Below are positions 32,725 through 44,600 of a stretch of DNA of 64,000 bases, piece after piece (within the stretch, counting starts at the first letter, position 1; every line of letters starts with the position of its first letter). Under the pieces are notes generated by a model. That model made no database searches, was not told the DNA's origin, and was given only the letters and a program-made list of their open reading frames with translations. Made by a program: the position numbers and the translations under genes. Source of the DNA: Tricholoma matsutake (taxonomy: Eukaryota > Basidiomycota > Agaricomycetes > Agaricales > Tricholomataceae); contig AP026543.1 of the NCBI GenBank assembly GCA_026075535.2, positions 10,354,001 through 10,418,000 of the forward strand, read 5' to 3'.

Positions 32725-33310
32725 GGACCACCAATAAATCTTCCACCCTGCCACATCGTGTTCACTCACAACAGCAATATGAGAGTCACTCAACCAATGG
32801 TTTATCCACCCAACCATCCAGACTTCCCTGATCAACCAAAGGGTATGAGAAATGTCCTTCTTGAGCAAGGATTCAATGTCTGGAATCTTCGTGGAAAGTG
32901 CAAGAAATGTGATCCAGACAGTGTGGCATGTTGCTGCAAGCAGATACTTGAACTTCAACCCAACTTTCAAGAACAACAATCTCTCGTTCAGGAAGTCATT
33001 CAAGCAGCTGGCCATCTGTGCATTTTCCTTTCCAAATTTCATTGTGAGCTCAACTTCATTGAGTTCTTTTGGGGCACAGTGAAATGATACCTCTGTGAAC
33101 ACTGTGATTACACTTTTGACACCTTAAAGGAGAATATGCCAAAAGCTTTGGCCTCAGTTCCATTGGAGACCATCCAATGATGGGAACATCGCACGCAAAG
33201 ATGGATGGAAGCTTACTGCTCTGGAATGGAGACATGCAATGCTCAAAAACATGTCCACGTGTTTAGTTCAAGAATATACAAATCACACAGGTGCATTCCA
33301 GAGTGAGTCG
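32725..33310 (+). pseudogene. DDE transposase C-terminal part (Tc1/mariner-like)
   Basis: The frame contains TQPMVYPPNHPDFPDQPKGM, NVLLEQGFNVWNLRGKCKKC, ILELQPNFQEQQSLVQEVIQ, AAGHLCIFLSKFHCELNFIE and FFWGTVK, the last two holding the final acidic residue of the catalytic triad (ELNFIE..W). After TGA at 33085-33087 it continues YLCEHCDYTFDTLKENMPKA and SVPLETIQ*WEHRTQRWMEA. This layout, with a KC..C cysteine cluster before it, is a repeated DDE endonuclease family of agaricomycetes. The first catalytic aspartates were not found. Stops sit where arginine (CGA/CGG) is expected. Confidence 0.65.
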
Positions 33311-33634
33311 CAAGGCAGTTTGACTAGGTACTTCCTTATTTGTAGCACCCCACCAAATTGGGGGGTCAGCAAATTGCTATCTCCATCAATTTTGAAGCTA
33401 ATGGAAATCACTGTTGGGAAAAGTTTCCTGTCATGGTAAGGAGTCATTTCCCAAGATGGATAAGAAAAATACCAATTTTTGCACATGCCCAACCTGGTGT
33501 TCCAAAGTAGTGGTGACTAAGTGATGTGCACCATACCAACAATCCACTCTGCAATCAGTGGCTCACATTGGTAGTGGTGGGCACTGGATCCCTTGGGCTT
33601 TACCTATTTTGAGATAGTAGTGACATGGCAGGAA

Positions 33635-34763
33635 TAGTGTTTAAAGGTCTGGTCCTACAAACTGGAAAAAGACCAAAACCAACCTGAACTTAACTGAAGT
33701 CCAGTTCATCAGGTGGCTATTTATAGGACTGGTCTTTTGCAGTCCAGTTGCCAGTCTTTCACTTTGAAAAATATCATTGAACTGATAAAAACTGATAAAA
33801 ACTGGTTGCAACCAGTTTATATGTCACGTGCACTATACACCCTGATTCCCACACATAATGACTTCAATTTTGCTCCCTGGACCATCAAAAATGGTTGAGA
33901 ACTGAGAGAAAAACTTTGATTGTACTGCTTATACCTTGTGTTACAAAAATGTTGGGTACAATTGGACACCATCCAATACATAGAAATAAACATCTGTACC
34001 ATGTATCTTTAATTAATTTAACACCCCTGACAAGCTGCAACTACATACTACAACTACAACCTACAACCTACAAACTACAACATGTAATACAATGTACTTT
34101 TGTTTTGGTCATATCTCAGTCAAATCTTGATGAAATCTCTTAAAAATTGGACTGATCACTGGGGAATTACAATATCCAACTCCCTGCATAACAGTTAAAT
34201 TGTCCAGGTAATAGTCACTGAGAAACATATGGGCTATATTGGTGTGACAAATTTTACAACAAAAAGTTGGTTCAGACTGATTTTCATCAGTCCATGGACC
34301 AATATGGACTGGTCCTATGTGGTCCGGTTGGGGTCCATCAATATCTGGGTCAGTCCTGGACCAGTTGCAGTTGTGGTTGCCCCATTTAGATGTCAAAAAC
34401 CAGACTTAACCAGACCTTAAAATGCTAGGTATAAGCAGTACAATCAAAGTTATTTTAATCATGACAAAATTCTCATGCAAAATGTATTTGGTGATATCTC
34501 TCTCAGCTCTCAACCATTTTTGATGGTCCAGGGAGCAAAATTGAAGTCATTATGTGTGAAAATCAGAGTGTATAGTGCATGTGACATATAAACCAGTTTT
34601 TATCAGTTTTTATCAGTTCAATGATATTTTTCAAAGTGAAAGACTGGCAACTGGACTGCAAAAGACTGATCCTATAAATAGCCACCTGACAAACCAGACT
34701 TTGGTTAAGTTCAGTTTGGTTTTGGTCTTTTTCTGGTTTTTAGGACTGGACCTTTAAACACTA
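33635..34763. mobile_element. foldback hAT-like element with about 320-bp arms (family B type tips)
   Basis: Tips TAGTGTTTAAAGGTC and the inverse match the family at 14082 and 51317. The two arms (33635-33960 and about 34420-34763) are inverted copies over about 320 bp. Shared blocks include GGTGGCTATTTATAGGA, AAATATCATTGAACTGATA and CCATCAAAAATGGTTGAGA. The left arm has an extra TTGCAACCAG segment and the right arm an extra stretch of about 50 bp. No clean 8-bp flanking repeat was found. Confidence 0.8.
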
Positions 34764-34777
34764 CCACCCACCCCCAG

Positions 34778-34801
34778 CCCCATGAGCAGCTGCTCATGGG
34801 G
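34778..34801. repeat. 24-base perfect palindrome
   Basis: CCCCATGAGCAG followed directly by its reverse complement. It is one of at least ten related GAGCAGTNGCTC palindromes spread over 20-55 kb. Confidence 0.9.
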
Positions 34802-35154
34802 TGGATCACAAGTTGAATGGTGACAATGACAGGGGACAACAATGATGGGGAATGACACACCTAGAATGACAACCACAACTAAGGGAATGACAAGGCAGAC
34901 GGGGTTGACATGGACTGGAGGGGCCCAAACAATGATACTGTTGTTTGAGTCCCAGGTATGTTTTTTTTCTTTCGGTGTTTATTTTTTACAGGGCACAAGG
35001 GGGGATGACAATGATGGGAGGACAGAGGATGAGGGGAGAGGGCCCAGGAGATGTCAACATCTTATGGGCCATGGGTAAGGTTTCATTTTATTTTAGTTCT
35101 TTTTCATGCAACTGACAAGTGCCAGCCAGGGCCCCAGAATGATGGCACTGCACA

Positions 35155-36790
35155 CTACCCACCCCAGCCCACATTTTTTGAGGTTTTCATTGCTGGCTGC
35201 TTCATTGGCACATTTGGAACCTGGGTGGATGCATTTGGACTGCTGTCAATGCCTGGAGGTTGTGTAGTGCTGCTGGGACTGGCTGGATTGATACTGTGTC
35301 CCATCTCCCCCTCAATCTGGATGTCCACAGTTGCTGGCTGTAGGGCTTCATCTTTGTTGAAATAGACATTGTGTTTGACTGTAACTGTCCTCTTCTGTGT
35401 CCAATATATCCTATATCCCTTTGATTCCTCATCAAAACCCATGAAATGACCTTCCTTGGCCTTTGGCTAGAGTTTCCCCACTTTAAGTCTCTTCACCCAA
35501 GCTGTTGCACCAAAATCTTGTAGCAATGGCAAATCGGGCTTTTTCCCTGTTGCTATCTCATGTGGTGTCTTTATTTCTGGCAATGCGTGCATTGGGATGC
35601 AGTTTTGCAACCAAATGAAGTGGTGATGCGCTTCGGCCCACAGGTTCCAGGGTAGACCTGAGCTTTGAAGTAGTGTGCATGTACTCTCAATAAGGGTTCT
35701 GTTTGTGCATTTAACTATTCCATTCAAGGCAGGCAAATCATGTACTGTGAGGTGGCAAATTGCTCCAGCATTCTCTAAGGGTTCCAAGAATTCTTTGCTT
35801 GTAGACTCCCCCCCACAATTGCAACCATATATTTTGATTATTGCATTATGCTGAACCTTTGCCCATGCTTTGTACTTCTTGTAGGAGTTGAATGTCTCAG
35901 ATTTTAACCAGAGATAGTAAGCTTTCTCCTCATGGCTATGCAGGTCCTTGTATGTGACTGCATATTTCTTTCCACCAAGGGATTCAACTGCCACTGGACC
36001 CCACACATTGGAGATGACCTTACCACCATAGGCCTCATATTCCATAGTGCTTTTCTTTGGGAATGCTTTGTGCATCACTTTGGCTTTGATGCATGTTTCC
36101 CAGAATCTGGGCTTGGAGTCGAAATAAAGCTCAATCCCAGTGACTGATCCCTTCTTTGTGCAGGTTGTTGTGGTTGATGTGGCCCATTTTCTTGTGGAGC
36201 TCACTGATTGACATGAGTTTTGAGGCTGCATTGGCTGATGGCAGAGATACTGATGTGGCTGGGTATTGGCTGACATGATAGAGCCTGTGGACTTCAGGGA
36301 TTCATCCAGTAATGATTGGCTTTGGCTTTGGGCTTCTAATGGTGCAAAAGCCACCCTCGATGTTCAGTGCAAATCCAGTGTGATCCATTCAGGAGATGGA
36401 AATTAGAGAAATGCCATGCTGGGTGAAAAATACACACTCTTCAGCAGTATTGGGGTGGGCATCTTGCCTTTCCCCATTGGCAGCTCTATTCTCATGTCCC
36501 CCTTGCCAAGAGTGCTGAATGTGCGCCTGTCAGCAGCTCAGATTGGCTCAGGGTGTATGTCCTGGTAATCTTGCAACTTGGATTTATCAGGCAAGAAATG
36601 GGTGCTGGCACCACAGTCAATGATTATTCCACTGGTTTGGGAGGCTGTGTGTGCTTCAGATTTAAAATCAGAGGTGACAATGAGAGATTTTTGCCACCTG
36701 GGTCTTCAAAAGCATCAATGGTGAGGAATGCATAGTTTTCAGGTTCACTGTCTTTGGATTTTTCTGTGATGTTTGCGCCTGAGGACCCCT
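35155..36790 (-). pseudogene. second Copia element: gag remnant, protease and integrase (inverted half)
   Basis: Minus strand, from the LTR leftwards: a basic gag tail (KRKGSSGANITEKSKDSEPE), the protease site IIDCGASTHFLPDKSKLQ (S of DSGAS is C), then the integrase core from about 36354 to 35467. Recognisable parts are KAFPKKSTMEYEAYGGKVIS, NVWGPVAVESLGGKKYAVTY, GCNCGGESTSKEFLEPLE, LNGIVKCTNRTLIESTCTLL and GLPWNLWAEAHHHFIWLQN. The catalytic D of SDVWGP is N and the final E region reads IVKCTNRT, so it is inactive. The tail GYRIYWTQKRTVTVKHNVYF continues to about 35160. Reverse transcriptase lies on the other strand at 37340-39090. Confidence 0.8.
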
Positions 36791-36820
36791 TTCTCTTTTT
36801 GCCTCTTGCAGGCACACAGG

Positions 36821-37118
36821 TGGAAATGGGAGGAGCTAACAAGCTAACAAGATAATGAAACCTCAGAGGTTGGGAAAACACTGTATTCTGTAGTAAGTAC
36901 CTAACAAGATAACAAACTACAAGAATGTAAGCAAAGGAATGTATCAAGTAACAAATGGGACTTACACCTCAGTGGTCGGGAAAACACTGAGGTGTGGTGC
37001 TACATGGCAACAAAACTAATAAAGTGGTAATATGAAATACCTGTCAGCATAATTCAGCATAATAAAGAAAGTATTGGGTATTATGGGGACATCTCAATAT
37101 AGAATGTGATTGGGATAT
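36821..37118 (-). repeat. 5' LTR of the second Copia element (inverted)
   Basis: About 298 bp, reverse complement of the LTR at 39111-39419. Blocks shared include GGTATTTCATATTACCAC, GCCATGTAGCACCACACC and GCTTGTTAGCTCCTCCC. The minus-strand end is TTTCCA. Confidence 0.8.
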
Positions 37119-37339
37119 TCATCCTGCAAGCAAGGGTTCATAGCAGTGGTGGGTGGTCTTGTCCCCTTTATCCTGTCCTTGTCCTCATCACTCCTCCACC
37201 TGATGCACCAGCCTTCCTCTCTACAAGCAGCTGCTCATAGTGGTCTGGTGCCATGGGCAACATTGCTTTTGATGGCACTGTGTCACCTGCTGTGTCATAG
37301 GGCCATTGTTGTCCTTGTTCCACCCACTACCCACCCCAC
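37119..37339. other. repeat spacer between the two Copia halves
   Basis: Contains a GAGCAG-type palindrome near 37221-37243 (ACAAGCAGCTGCTCATAG). The similar palindrome at 34778-34801 on the other side of the inverted half makes these candidate breakpoints of the inversion. Confidence 0.4.
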
Positions 37340-39090
37340 AAACCTCCACACCAAAGAACGATGAGACAAAACTCCCTGAAGGGCCTCCAGCAGTATAACA
37401 AGGCACTATATGGCCATGGTCGATGTAGGCAAGTTGCTAGCACACCAAGCACAGCCACTGATGCCAACACTGCTGACAGTCCAGGCACATTCATTCTCAA
37501 TGACAAGGGATCACTGGAACCAGGGGGAGTGGAAATTGAAGCCAAATAGTTCCAACAGGCTATGGAGGATGCCATGGTTGCTGCCAAGGATGAGCCATCT
37601 CTACAGGAAGCACTTGAAGGTGATGAATGATGTGGATGAAAGGATGTGATTGAGGCTAAACTCATCCAAATCAAGAAGTTATGCACTTGGGACCTTGTCA
37701 TACCCTCTCCAAGTGCCAATCTAAGTACACCTTCCAGTGAAAATGCAATGAGAATGGCAAAATCACCCATTACAAGGTGCAACTCATCGGGATTTAAACA
37801 ACAATTTTTTGACTACATTGAAACTTATGCTCCGACTGTTTGTCCCCACCACACTTCACATACTCCTATCCTTCACAGCCCAACACAGTGCCATTATAGA
37901 CCAGGCTGATGTAAAAAATACATACCTCAATGCACCACTTCAGAACAATCAGGTAATTACATGCAACTCCCTCCAAAGTATGCCAACTACCAAAAACTAC
38001 CTCCAAACCTGGAGAATGAGCCAGTCATTGTCTCAAGCCCATTTATGGGACAAAACAGGGATCTCATGATTAGTACACCAAACTCAGAAGAATTTTCCTA
38101 AAATATGGTTACTCTGTTTTGAATGCAGATGAAGCAGTCTTCTACAAGTTCAACAGTGACAAATATACCATTGTTGCTGCTGCCACTGACAATTTCACCA
38201 TTATTGGGGACACTACAATGTCAACTTCTCTGATCAAGAAACAGCTTAGTGACCATTTCAAGATTGCTGATATGGGTGCAATCAACTGGTTACTCAGCAT
38301 CAACATTACTCACGACCTCAAAGCCAAAACTGTTTCATTGTGCCAATGGGCTTACATCAAACAGGCCATCTCTCATTTTGGACTCAAAAATGCTCATGTG
38401 TCCATAACTCCAATGGAGCCTCATGTTGACCTCACTCCCAACTTGCCATCTGTCTCCAACAACATGCTTACTCCATCTGAGAAGACAAAGTATCATGAAA
38501 TAATTGGGTCATTAATGTATGCCAGTGTCATAACTTGCCCTGACATTTTGTTTGCAGTCTCGACACTCTCACAGTATCTTGAAGTGCCTATGACTACCTG
38601 CCTCCATGCCATCACTCACATTTTCTGGTATGTACTAGGTATGAAAGACCTCAAGCTCATACTTGGAAGCAAACCCCAATGTGACTGGGTATTCTGATGC
38701 AGACTGGGCTTTCCATCTGCACTGTTATTCTATATCTGGCTTCATTTTCTTCCTAGGGATTGGACCTGTCTCCTGGAACTCGAAAAAGCAGCCCATCATC
38801 ATGCTCTCAAGCACTGAGGTAGAATACATTGCACTAACCCACTCATCTAAGGACATTTTATGGACTCAGAAATTACTTACCAAATTATCTCCTATATTTT
38901 ATGTTAGATTACCTTCACTCATTTTCTGTGATAACCAGACATCCACTTCCACTTCATCTGACAAACTGTCACCTCCAGCAACATTGTTCTTGAATACTGT
39001 CCTACTGAAAACATGATCACCAACATCTTTATGAAGTCCCTCACTTGTGTCAAGTTCAAGAGGTTCTGCAGACAGCTCAATGTTTTCTAG
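37340..39090 (+). pseudogene. second Copia element: reverse transcriptase and RNase H
   Basis: Plus strand. Early part: VIEAKLIQIKKLCTWDLVIP, later FDYIETYAPTV and, after a shift, AQHSAIIDQADVKNTYLNAP (motif A). The 38119-38697 stretch holds DKYTIVAAATDNFTIIGDTT, DHFKIADMGAINWLLSINIT, IIGSLMYASVITCPDILFAV and STLSQYLE. RNase H follows as YSDADWAFHLHCYSISGFIF, GPVSWNSKKQPIIMLSSTEV and EYIALTHSSKDILW. Stops and at least three frameshifts interrupt it. It ends at TAG 39088-39090 before a GAGGGGGAA tract and the LTR. Confidence 0.8.
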
Positions 39091-39110
39091 CCATGTCCAT
39101 CTTGAGGGGG

Positions 39111-39419
39111 AATATCACTACCACATTCTATATTGGGATGTCCCCATCATACCTGACACTTTCTTTATTATGCTGAATTACACTGACAGGTATTTCATAT
39201 TACCACTTTATTAGTTTTGTTGCCATGTAGCACCACACCTTGGTGTTTTTCCAACTACTGAGGTGTAAGTTCCATTTGTTACTCCATACATTCCTTTGCT
39301 TACATTCTCATGATTTGTTATCTTGTTAGGTACTTACTACAGAATACAGTGTTTTCTCAACCACTGAGGTTTCATTATCTTGTTAGCTTGTTAGCTCCTC
39401 CCATTTCCACCCATGGACC
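39111..39419 (+). repeat. 3' LTR of the second Copia element
   Basis: About 309 bp, preceded by the purine tract TTGAGGGGGAA; inverted relative to the copy at 36821-37118, from which it differs mostly at CpG-type positions. Confidence 0.8.
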
Positions 39420-39765
39420 TGCAAGAATGAAAGGGTGGGGGAGGTGCATGACACCACAACTGCCACAATGCCCCTCACATTTGCGAGGGTTGTTTTTTCA
39501 TTTATTTATTTAATAATCAGTAATTAGAGCCCTCCCTGCTGAGAGGGGGGCATACATTTGTTATTTAGGTTGTACCCTTCCTTGCAAATGCAAGGGGCCA
39601 ATTTAATAATATACTTTAATAAAAATAAGTTTTTGAGTTGACCAAAATAGTAATAAATAGACTTAAAAAAGAAAAAAAAAGAATAGTTAATTTACTTGTG
39701 TTGAGTGCTTTATCAGCATGTGTGCAGCAACAGTATGTAGAGTAATAAGTTAGCCTTTCTTGGAA
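39420..39765. other. repeat-end sequence, no gene
   Basis: Has CCCTCACATTTGCGAGGG and a CCTTGCAAATGCAAGGGG palindrome; similar CCTC-rich tips occur near 30628, 51567 and 54560, suggesting the ends of another repeat family. Confidence 0.45.
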
Positions 39766-39845
39766 GATGCTATGGTGTAGTGGTTAGAATTATGTGACAC
39801 TGTGTATGGTGCCCGACTGGGCTCAGGTCTGTATATGGTAACCAT
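39766..39845 (+). repeat. tRNA-derived SINE-like sequence
   Basis: A good polymerase III A box (TGGTGTAGTGG, 39773-39783) is followed 47 bases from its start by a B-box-like GGCTCAGGTCT (39820-39830). The stretch GGTGCCCGACTGGGCTCAGG recurs on the minus strand at 63350-63385. No complete cloverleaf can be folded, so it is not an active tRNA gene. Confidence 0.5.
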
Positions 39846-40846
39846 TGTCTAATTTTATGCTATATTTGGGGTCCAGGTACTCCCAATCTGGGCATGACTC
39901 ATGTATGCCAAAGAATCGTCTCTAATTATCTTAACATAGGCTGCCACCCAGCAAATACATTCTACAATGGAGTGAGTGGTATACTGAATTGAGTACTCAT
40001 TTCATCACCTGACAATCTCTTTGCATGTCCAGAACTGCCCCTGACTGCCATACCTTGTTGGATATCTCTACATCTGACAAAGCTGCATTTTTGTGTTATC
40101 AGCCCCTTGTTCTCCAGCGTCTCAAAGCCCATTTTGCCATGTGGGGTTCCTCTATTTATATCCATGTTCATGATTGTGTCCAAAGTTATCTTGGGGCTGT
40201 GACAACACTACTCGAACAAATCCTGTATTCCAAGTTGAACAACATGCCCCGACAACCACACTAGTACTGGCACTGGCAACAACTCAGACTAACATGAAGA
40301 CCACATTGATAAGGACACAGAATGTATAGGTAACAGCTACAGATGACACAGGGCCTCTCCATGAGCCAAACCAGGAGGAACAAGATGATCAGGAATTTGG
40401 GGCTGGCAAGGACAGGAATAGATGGTGGCGAGGACAACATATGATGAGGACAACAGATGACTGCAATCAGTGGGATGACTGTGGGAAGGAGGGACAGAGA
40501 TGACAGTGCATGCAGGATGGGCAGGACAAAATAGTATGGGGACAGAACTCTAATAAGCTAACCCTCATTGATTATCTGTCATGCTCCACCATCATCACAT
40601 GCACTACAGACGTTCTTTGCCATTCTACAACCACTACATACTGACGTTGCCCACACCTGTGCCCAGCAGTGGTCAAAAATTGCCTCCTCAAAACAGGAAG
40701 TAAGGCGGTTAATTGGGGCCGAGAGGGTACAGAGGGATGCTGGGAGAGTGGAGAGGGATACCTGCTAGGTATGCACTGACACACCTTTGTAAACATGCCA
40801 CGTCATCACTAGCCCCATGCTACCTGCCTCAACATAGTAAACACAA
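39846..40846. other. no gene recognised
   Basis: An open frame at 40025-40264 (QPLVLQRLKAHFAMWGSSIY) may be a relic exon but is unassigned. The last bases (40847-40851, CCTAG) are the left target copy of the chromovirus. Confidence 0.4.
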
Positions 40847-40851
40847 CCTAG

Positions 40852-41048
40852 TGTTAGGGTGACACCCACTATCTGCTAGCTAAGACTATGCGGGTTCTCT
40901 CTACAAGAAGGGGGTGGGATCCGCACTCATGATGGGGAAATTGATGGTTTTGATGCAAGGGGTTATTAATAGGTGAGTTTGTTGAGATAGGCCTTTCACA
41001 CTGAAAATGTAGGTGGAATACCTAAGAGAACACAACTGGGGTCCCCTA
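40852..41048 (-). repeat. partial tandem duplicate of the LTR
   Basis: The first 197 bases of the LTR (from TGTTAGG to GGGGTCCCCTA) are repeated head-to-tail before the full LTR. The target duplication borders this outer partial copy. Confidence 0.9.
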
Positions 41049-41450
41049 TGTTAGGGCGACACCCACTATCTGCTAGCTAAGACTGTGCAGGTTCTCTCTA
41101 CAAGAAGGGGGTGGGATCTGCGCTCGTGATGGGGAAATTGATGGTTTTGATGCGAGGGGTTATTAATAGGTGAGTTTGTTGAGATAGGCCTTTCACACCA
41201 AAAATGTAGGTGGAATACCTAAGAGAACACAACTGGGGTCCCCTAGGCATATATTTAGGGTTTATATACTATGTTACATATATTGTACATTGTTGTTACC
41301 GACGCACTTGTACATGCATGTACATTTTGATGCATGTGAAATAAAATTCTCACGCTATCAAAATGTAGTGTCATTTGGTGTCATGTAGCATAATTCGACA
41401 TAATAAAATAAAAATGAAAGTTTACTAGGTAATGGGGTGGTTTCCTAACA
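41049..41450 (-). repeat. 3' LTR of the chromovirus
   Basis: 402 bp, TGTTAGG...CCTAACA. Confidence 0.95.
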
Positions 41451-41464
41451 TTACCCCCCTTTTA
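41451..41464 (-). other. polypurine tract
   Basis: On the minus strand AAAAGGGGGGTAA lies directly upstream of the 3' LTR; it would prime plus-strand DNA synthesis. Confidence 0.75.
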
Positions 41465-41614
41465 TGCCTCGACTTCCAGGCGAGAAAATATTATGTTTGT
41501 CCCCTCTGTGAAATTTTGGTAAGGCCAGAATTTCATCCCCTCATACACCATTCTCGCAATGCGACGCGGAGCATTCGGATTATGTTTAAAGAATTGGGCA
41601 ATCGCATTATGCAC

Positions 41615-44600
41615 TCACTTACAATTCTCTTCAGGTTCCCACAAATTATTTTCGTCAGTATAGTTTTTCCACTTTATTAAGAACTCCAATTTGTTCCGTT
41701 GAAGATGTGAGTCTAGAATTTCTTCAACTATGTATTCTGGAGCACCTTCTACTATTATCGGAGGTTGTGGAGTAGTTTGTTGGCCAGGAATAGTGGGTGG
41801 ACAGTAAGGGCGTAGGCAGGATATGTTAATCTCGGGATCAATCTTAAATGATTGGGGTAATTTTAGCACTACCACATTAGGTGAGATTACTTTAGAGATC
41901 GCATATGGGCCAACTTGTTTCTCCATAAGTTTCTTCGAAGGTCGTGGAATATTCAGGTCCTTGGTACTTAGCCATACCAAGTCACCAACTTTGTACTCTG
42001 GAGCGCGTGCTCAAGTACAATCTGCGTGTTGCATCATGTCATCACGTGCTTTCTTCAATGCCACCTCTGCTTCCTCTTGTACCTTTTGCATCTTAGATAC
42101 AAAATCTTCTACTGACTGTACTTTGACTTCCCTCCTGGGTTCTACTCCCATGCGAGGATGATATCCATAATTCGCAAAAAAGGGTGACATATGAGTAGCC
42201 GAATGGAATTTGTTATTGTGGGAAAATTCGGCAATTGCTAACCATTTGGGCCAGTCAGTTTGTCGGTAGTTGACAAACATATGTAGGTACTGCTCCAACT
42301 CCTGATTCATTCTCTCTGTCTGCCCATCAGTCTGCGGGTGATATGCCATAGATAATTTAGTTTGAATTCCCAATATGTTGTTTAGTTCTCGCATAAATGT
42401 GGAAGCAAATTGTGGTCCACAATCGGAGATAATGGTATCGGGTAACCCATGTAACTGCCATACCTGATTTAGATAGAGGCACGCCAAGCCCAATGATGAG
42501 GTTTCTGTAGTAGTAGGAATAATATGGACCTCCTTTGTAAAGCAGTCGCATACTACAAATATTGCATTGTACCCTTGAGCCTCAGGTAATCTGGTAATAA
42601 AATCCACAGATATATCTCACCATGGCGCTTTAGGTATAGGGTTCGGCATTAATTTTCCTGCAGGTTTCTCTGGAAATTTCTTCCCCCTCATGCATGTATC
42701 ACATCCATCCACATACCCCAACACATACTTTGAAATTCCAGGCCACCAATAATTTCTCATTACTAATTCCAATGTCTTCCATCTTCCTGGGTGTCCGGCA
42801 ATCGGCGTATTGTGATGTAACCGGACGATCTCCCTTCGCAAATCCTGATCCTTTGGTACATACACTTTTCCTCAAAACAACACCAACCCTTGTTCCTCAG
42901 CCCATTTGTCTCCTTTGATATTACCTTTCTTCTCTCCCTTCAGAGCTTTCATGGCTTCCACTACTTCATCGTCCATTTCTGAACATTGTCTAATTTTAGA
43001 CAACATTTCTGTTTCCGAGCTATCTATTAATAGATGCCCTTGACGCATAGTGCAAATGCAAAAGTATTCGGGTTTGAGTAAGGTAACATTTTTATTGTCC
43101 TCCTCCACCCCCCTTTTATGATCAATATGTCTGGATAATGCATCTGCTTTCCTCATTAAGCTTCCCACTTTGTGGACCAAGTGAAAATTGAAATGCGATA
43201 GGAATAGTGCCCAACGTGCTTGCCAGTGATTAAGCTTTTTAGCGGACATGAAGTATTGCAGATTTTGATGATCCATCCAGATCTCAATCTGATGCGTACA
43301 TCCCTCCAAATAATGCCTCCACACCTCCAATGCTCATATTATCCCCAACATCTCTTTGTCATGCACATCATAATTCCTCTCCACATCATTCAACCCTTTT
43401 GACAAGTATGCACAAGGATGCCATTTGTCATCTTCGCACAGCATTGATAATACTGCTCCAGTAGCAAAATCGGATGCATCGGATTCCACTCACAAAGGGC
43501 ATGTGAAATCTACTGGGGCTAATATTGGTCCCTCCACAAACTTCCTCTTCAACTCCTCAAACACTGTCTGCTGCTGCTCTCCCCACCTCCATACTACTCC
43601 CTTTCACGTAAGGTTATGTAAGGGCACAGCAATTTTAGAAAAATTGTGCACAAAGCAACGATAATAATTTGCGAGTCCCAAGAAGGCTTGAACCTCCTTG
43701 ACACGGGTGGGCGCAGGCCAATCTGTGATTGCCTGTACCTTGATCGGATCCATTTTGATCCCATCAGGGCTGATCAATAATCCTAGGAACTCAATCTCGC
43801 TTGCCCTAAACACACACTTCTCTGGTTTCAAAAATAGATCATTCTCTGCCAACCTCTGTAACACCTCCTGCACTATCACCTCATGATTCTCTTCATCCTC
43901 CATGAATATCAGAATGTCATCAATAAATATTATTACCACGCCTTTGTCTATTACGTCCTTGAAAATGTTGTTCATCATATTTTGAAAGGTCGGGGGACTA
44001 TTAGTCATCCCAAAAAACATGACAAGCAGCTCAAAGGATCCTCGATGTGTGGCAAATGCAGCCTTCCACTCATCTCCTTTCTTTATTCGTACATTGTTGT
44101 ATCCCCATCGTAAATCCAATTTTGTAAAGACCTTGGCTTTTCCCACCTTATCAATTATTTCTGAGATCAATGGCAGGGGGTATGCATTCTTCACTGTCCA
44201 CTCATTCAGATACCTATAATTGGTACACATCCTCTTTCTTTGGTCTTTTTTGGGCACAAAGAATATTGGTGATGTCTGCGGTGATTTTGAAGGTCGTATG
44301 TATCCTTTGCACAATTGCTCCTTCAGGAATGCATCCACTTCTTCTTGTTCCATCGGAGATAATGGATATACCTTCAACTTCTTTGGCACAAACCTGGGCT
44401 TCATCTCAATCGCATGATCCCATGGCTTCCGCACTGGCATTCGCTCAGACTCCTTCTTTTGGAACACTGACAAATGTTCATGATACACTTTTGGCACCCA
44501 TTCCTCCACTGGCTTCTCCACCTTCATGATATTCTTATCCCATGACTGTCCTCCACGAACTGCTCTAAAGGTTTGCTTTTGCTCTTCTTTCTCAATCATG

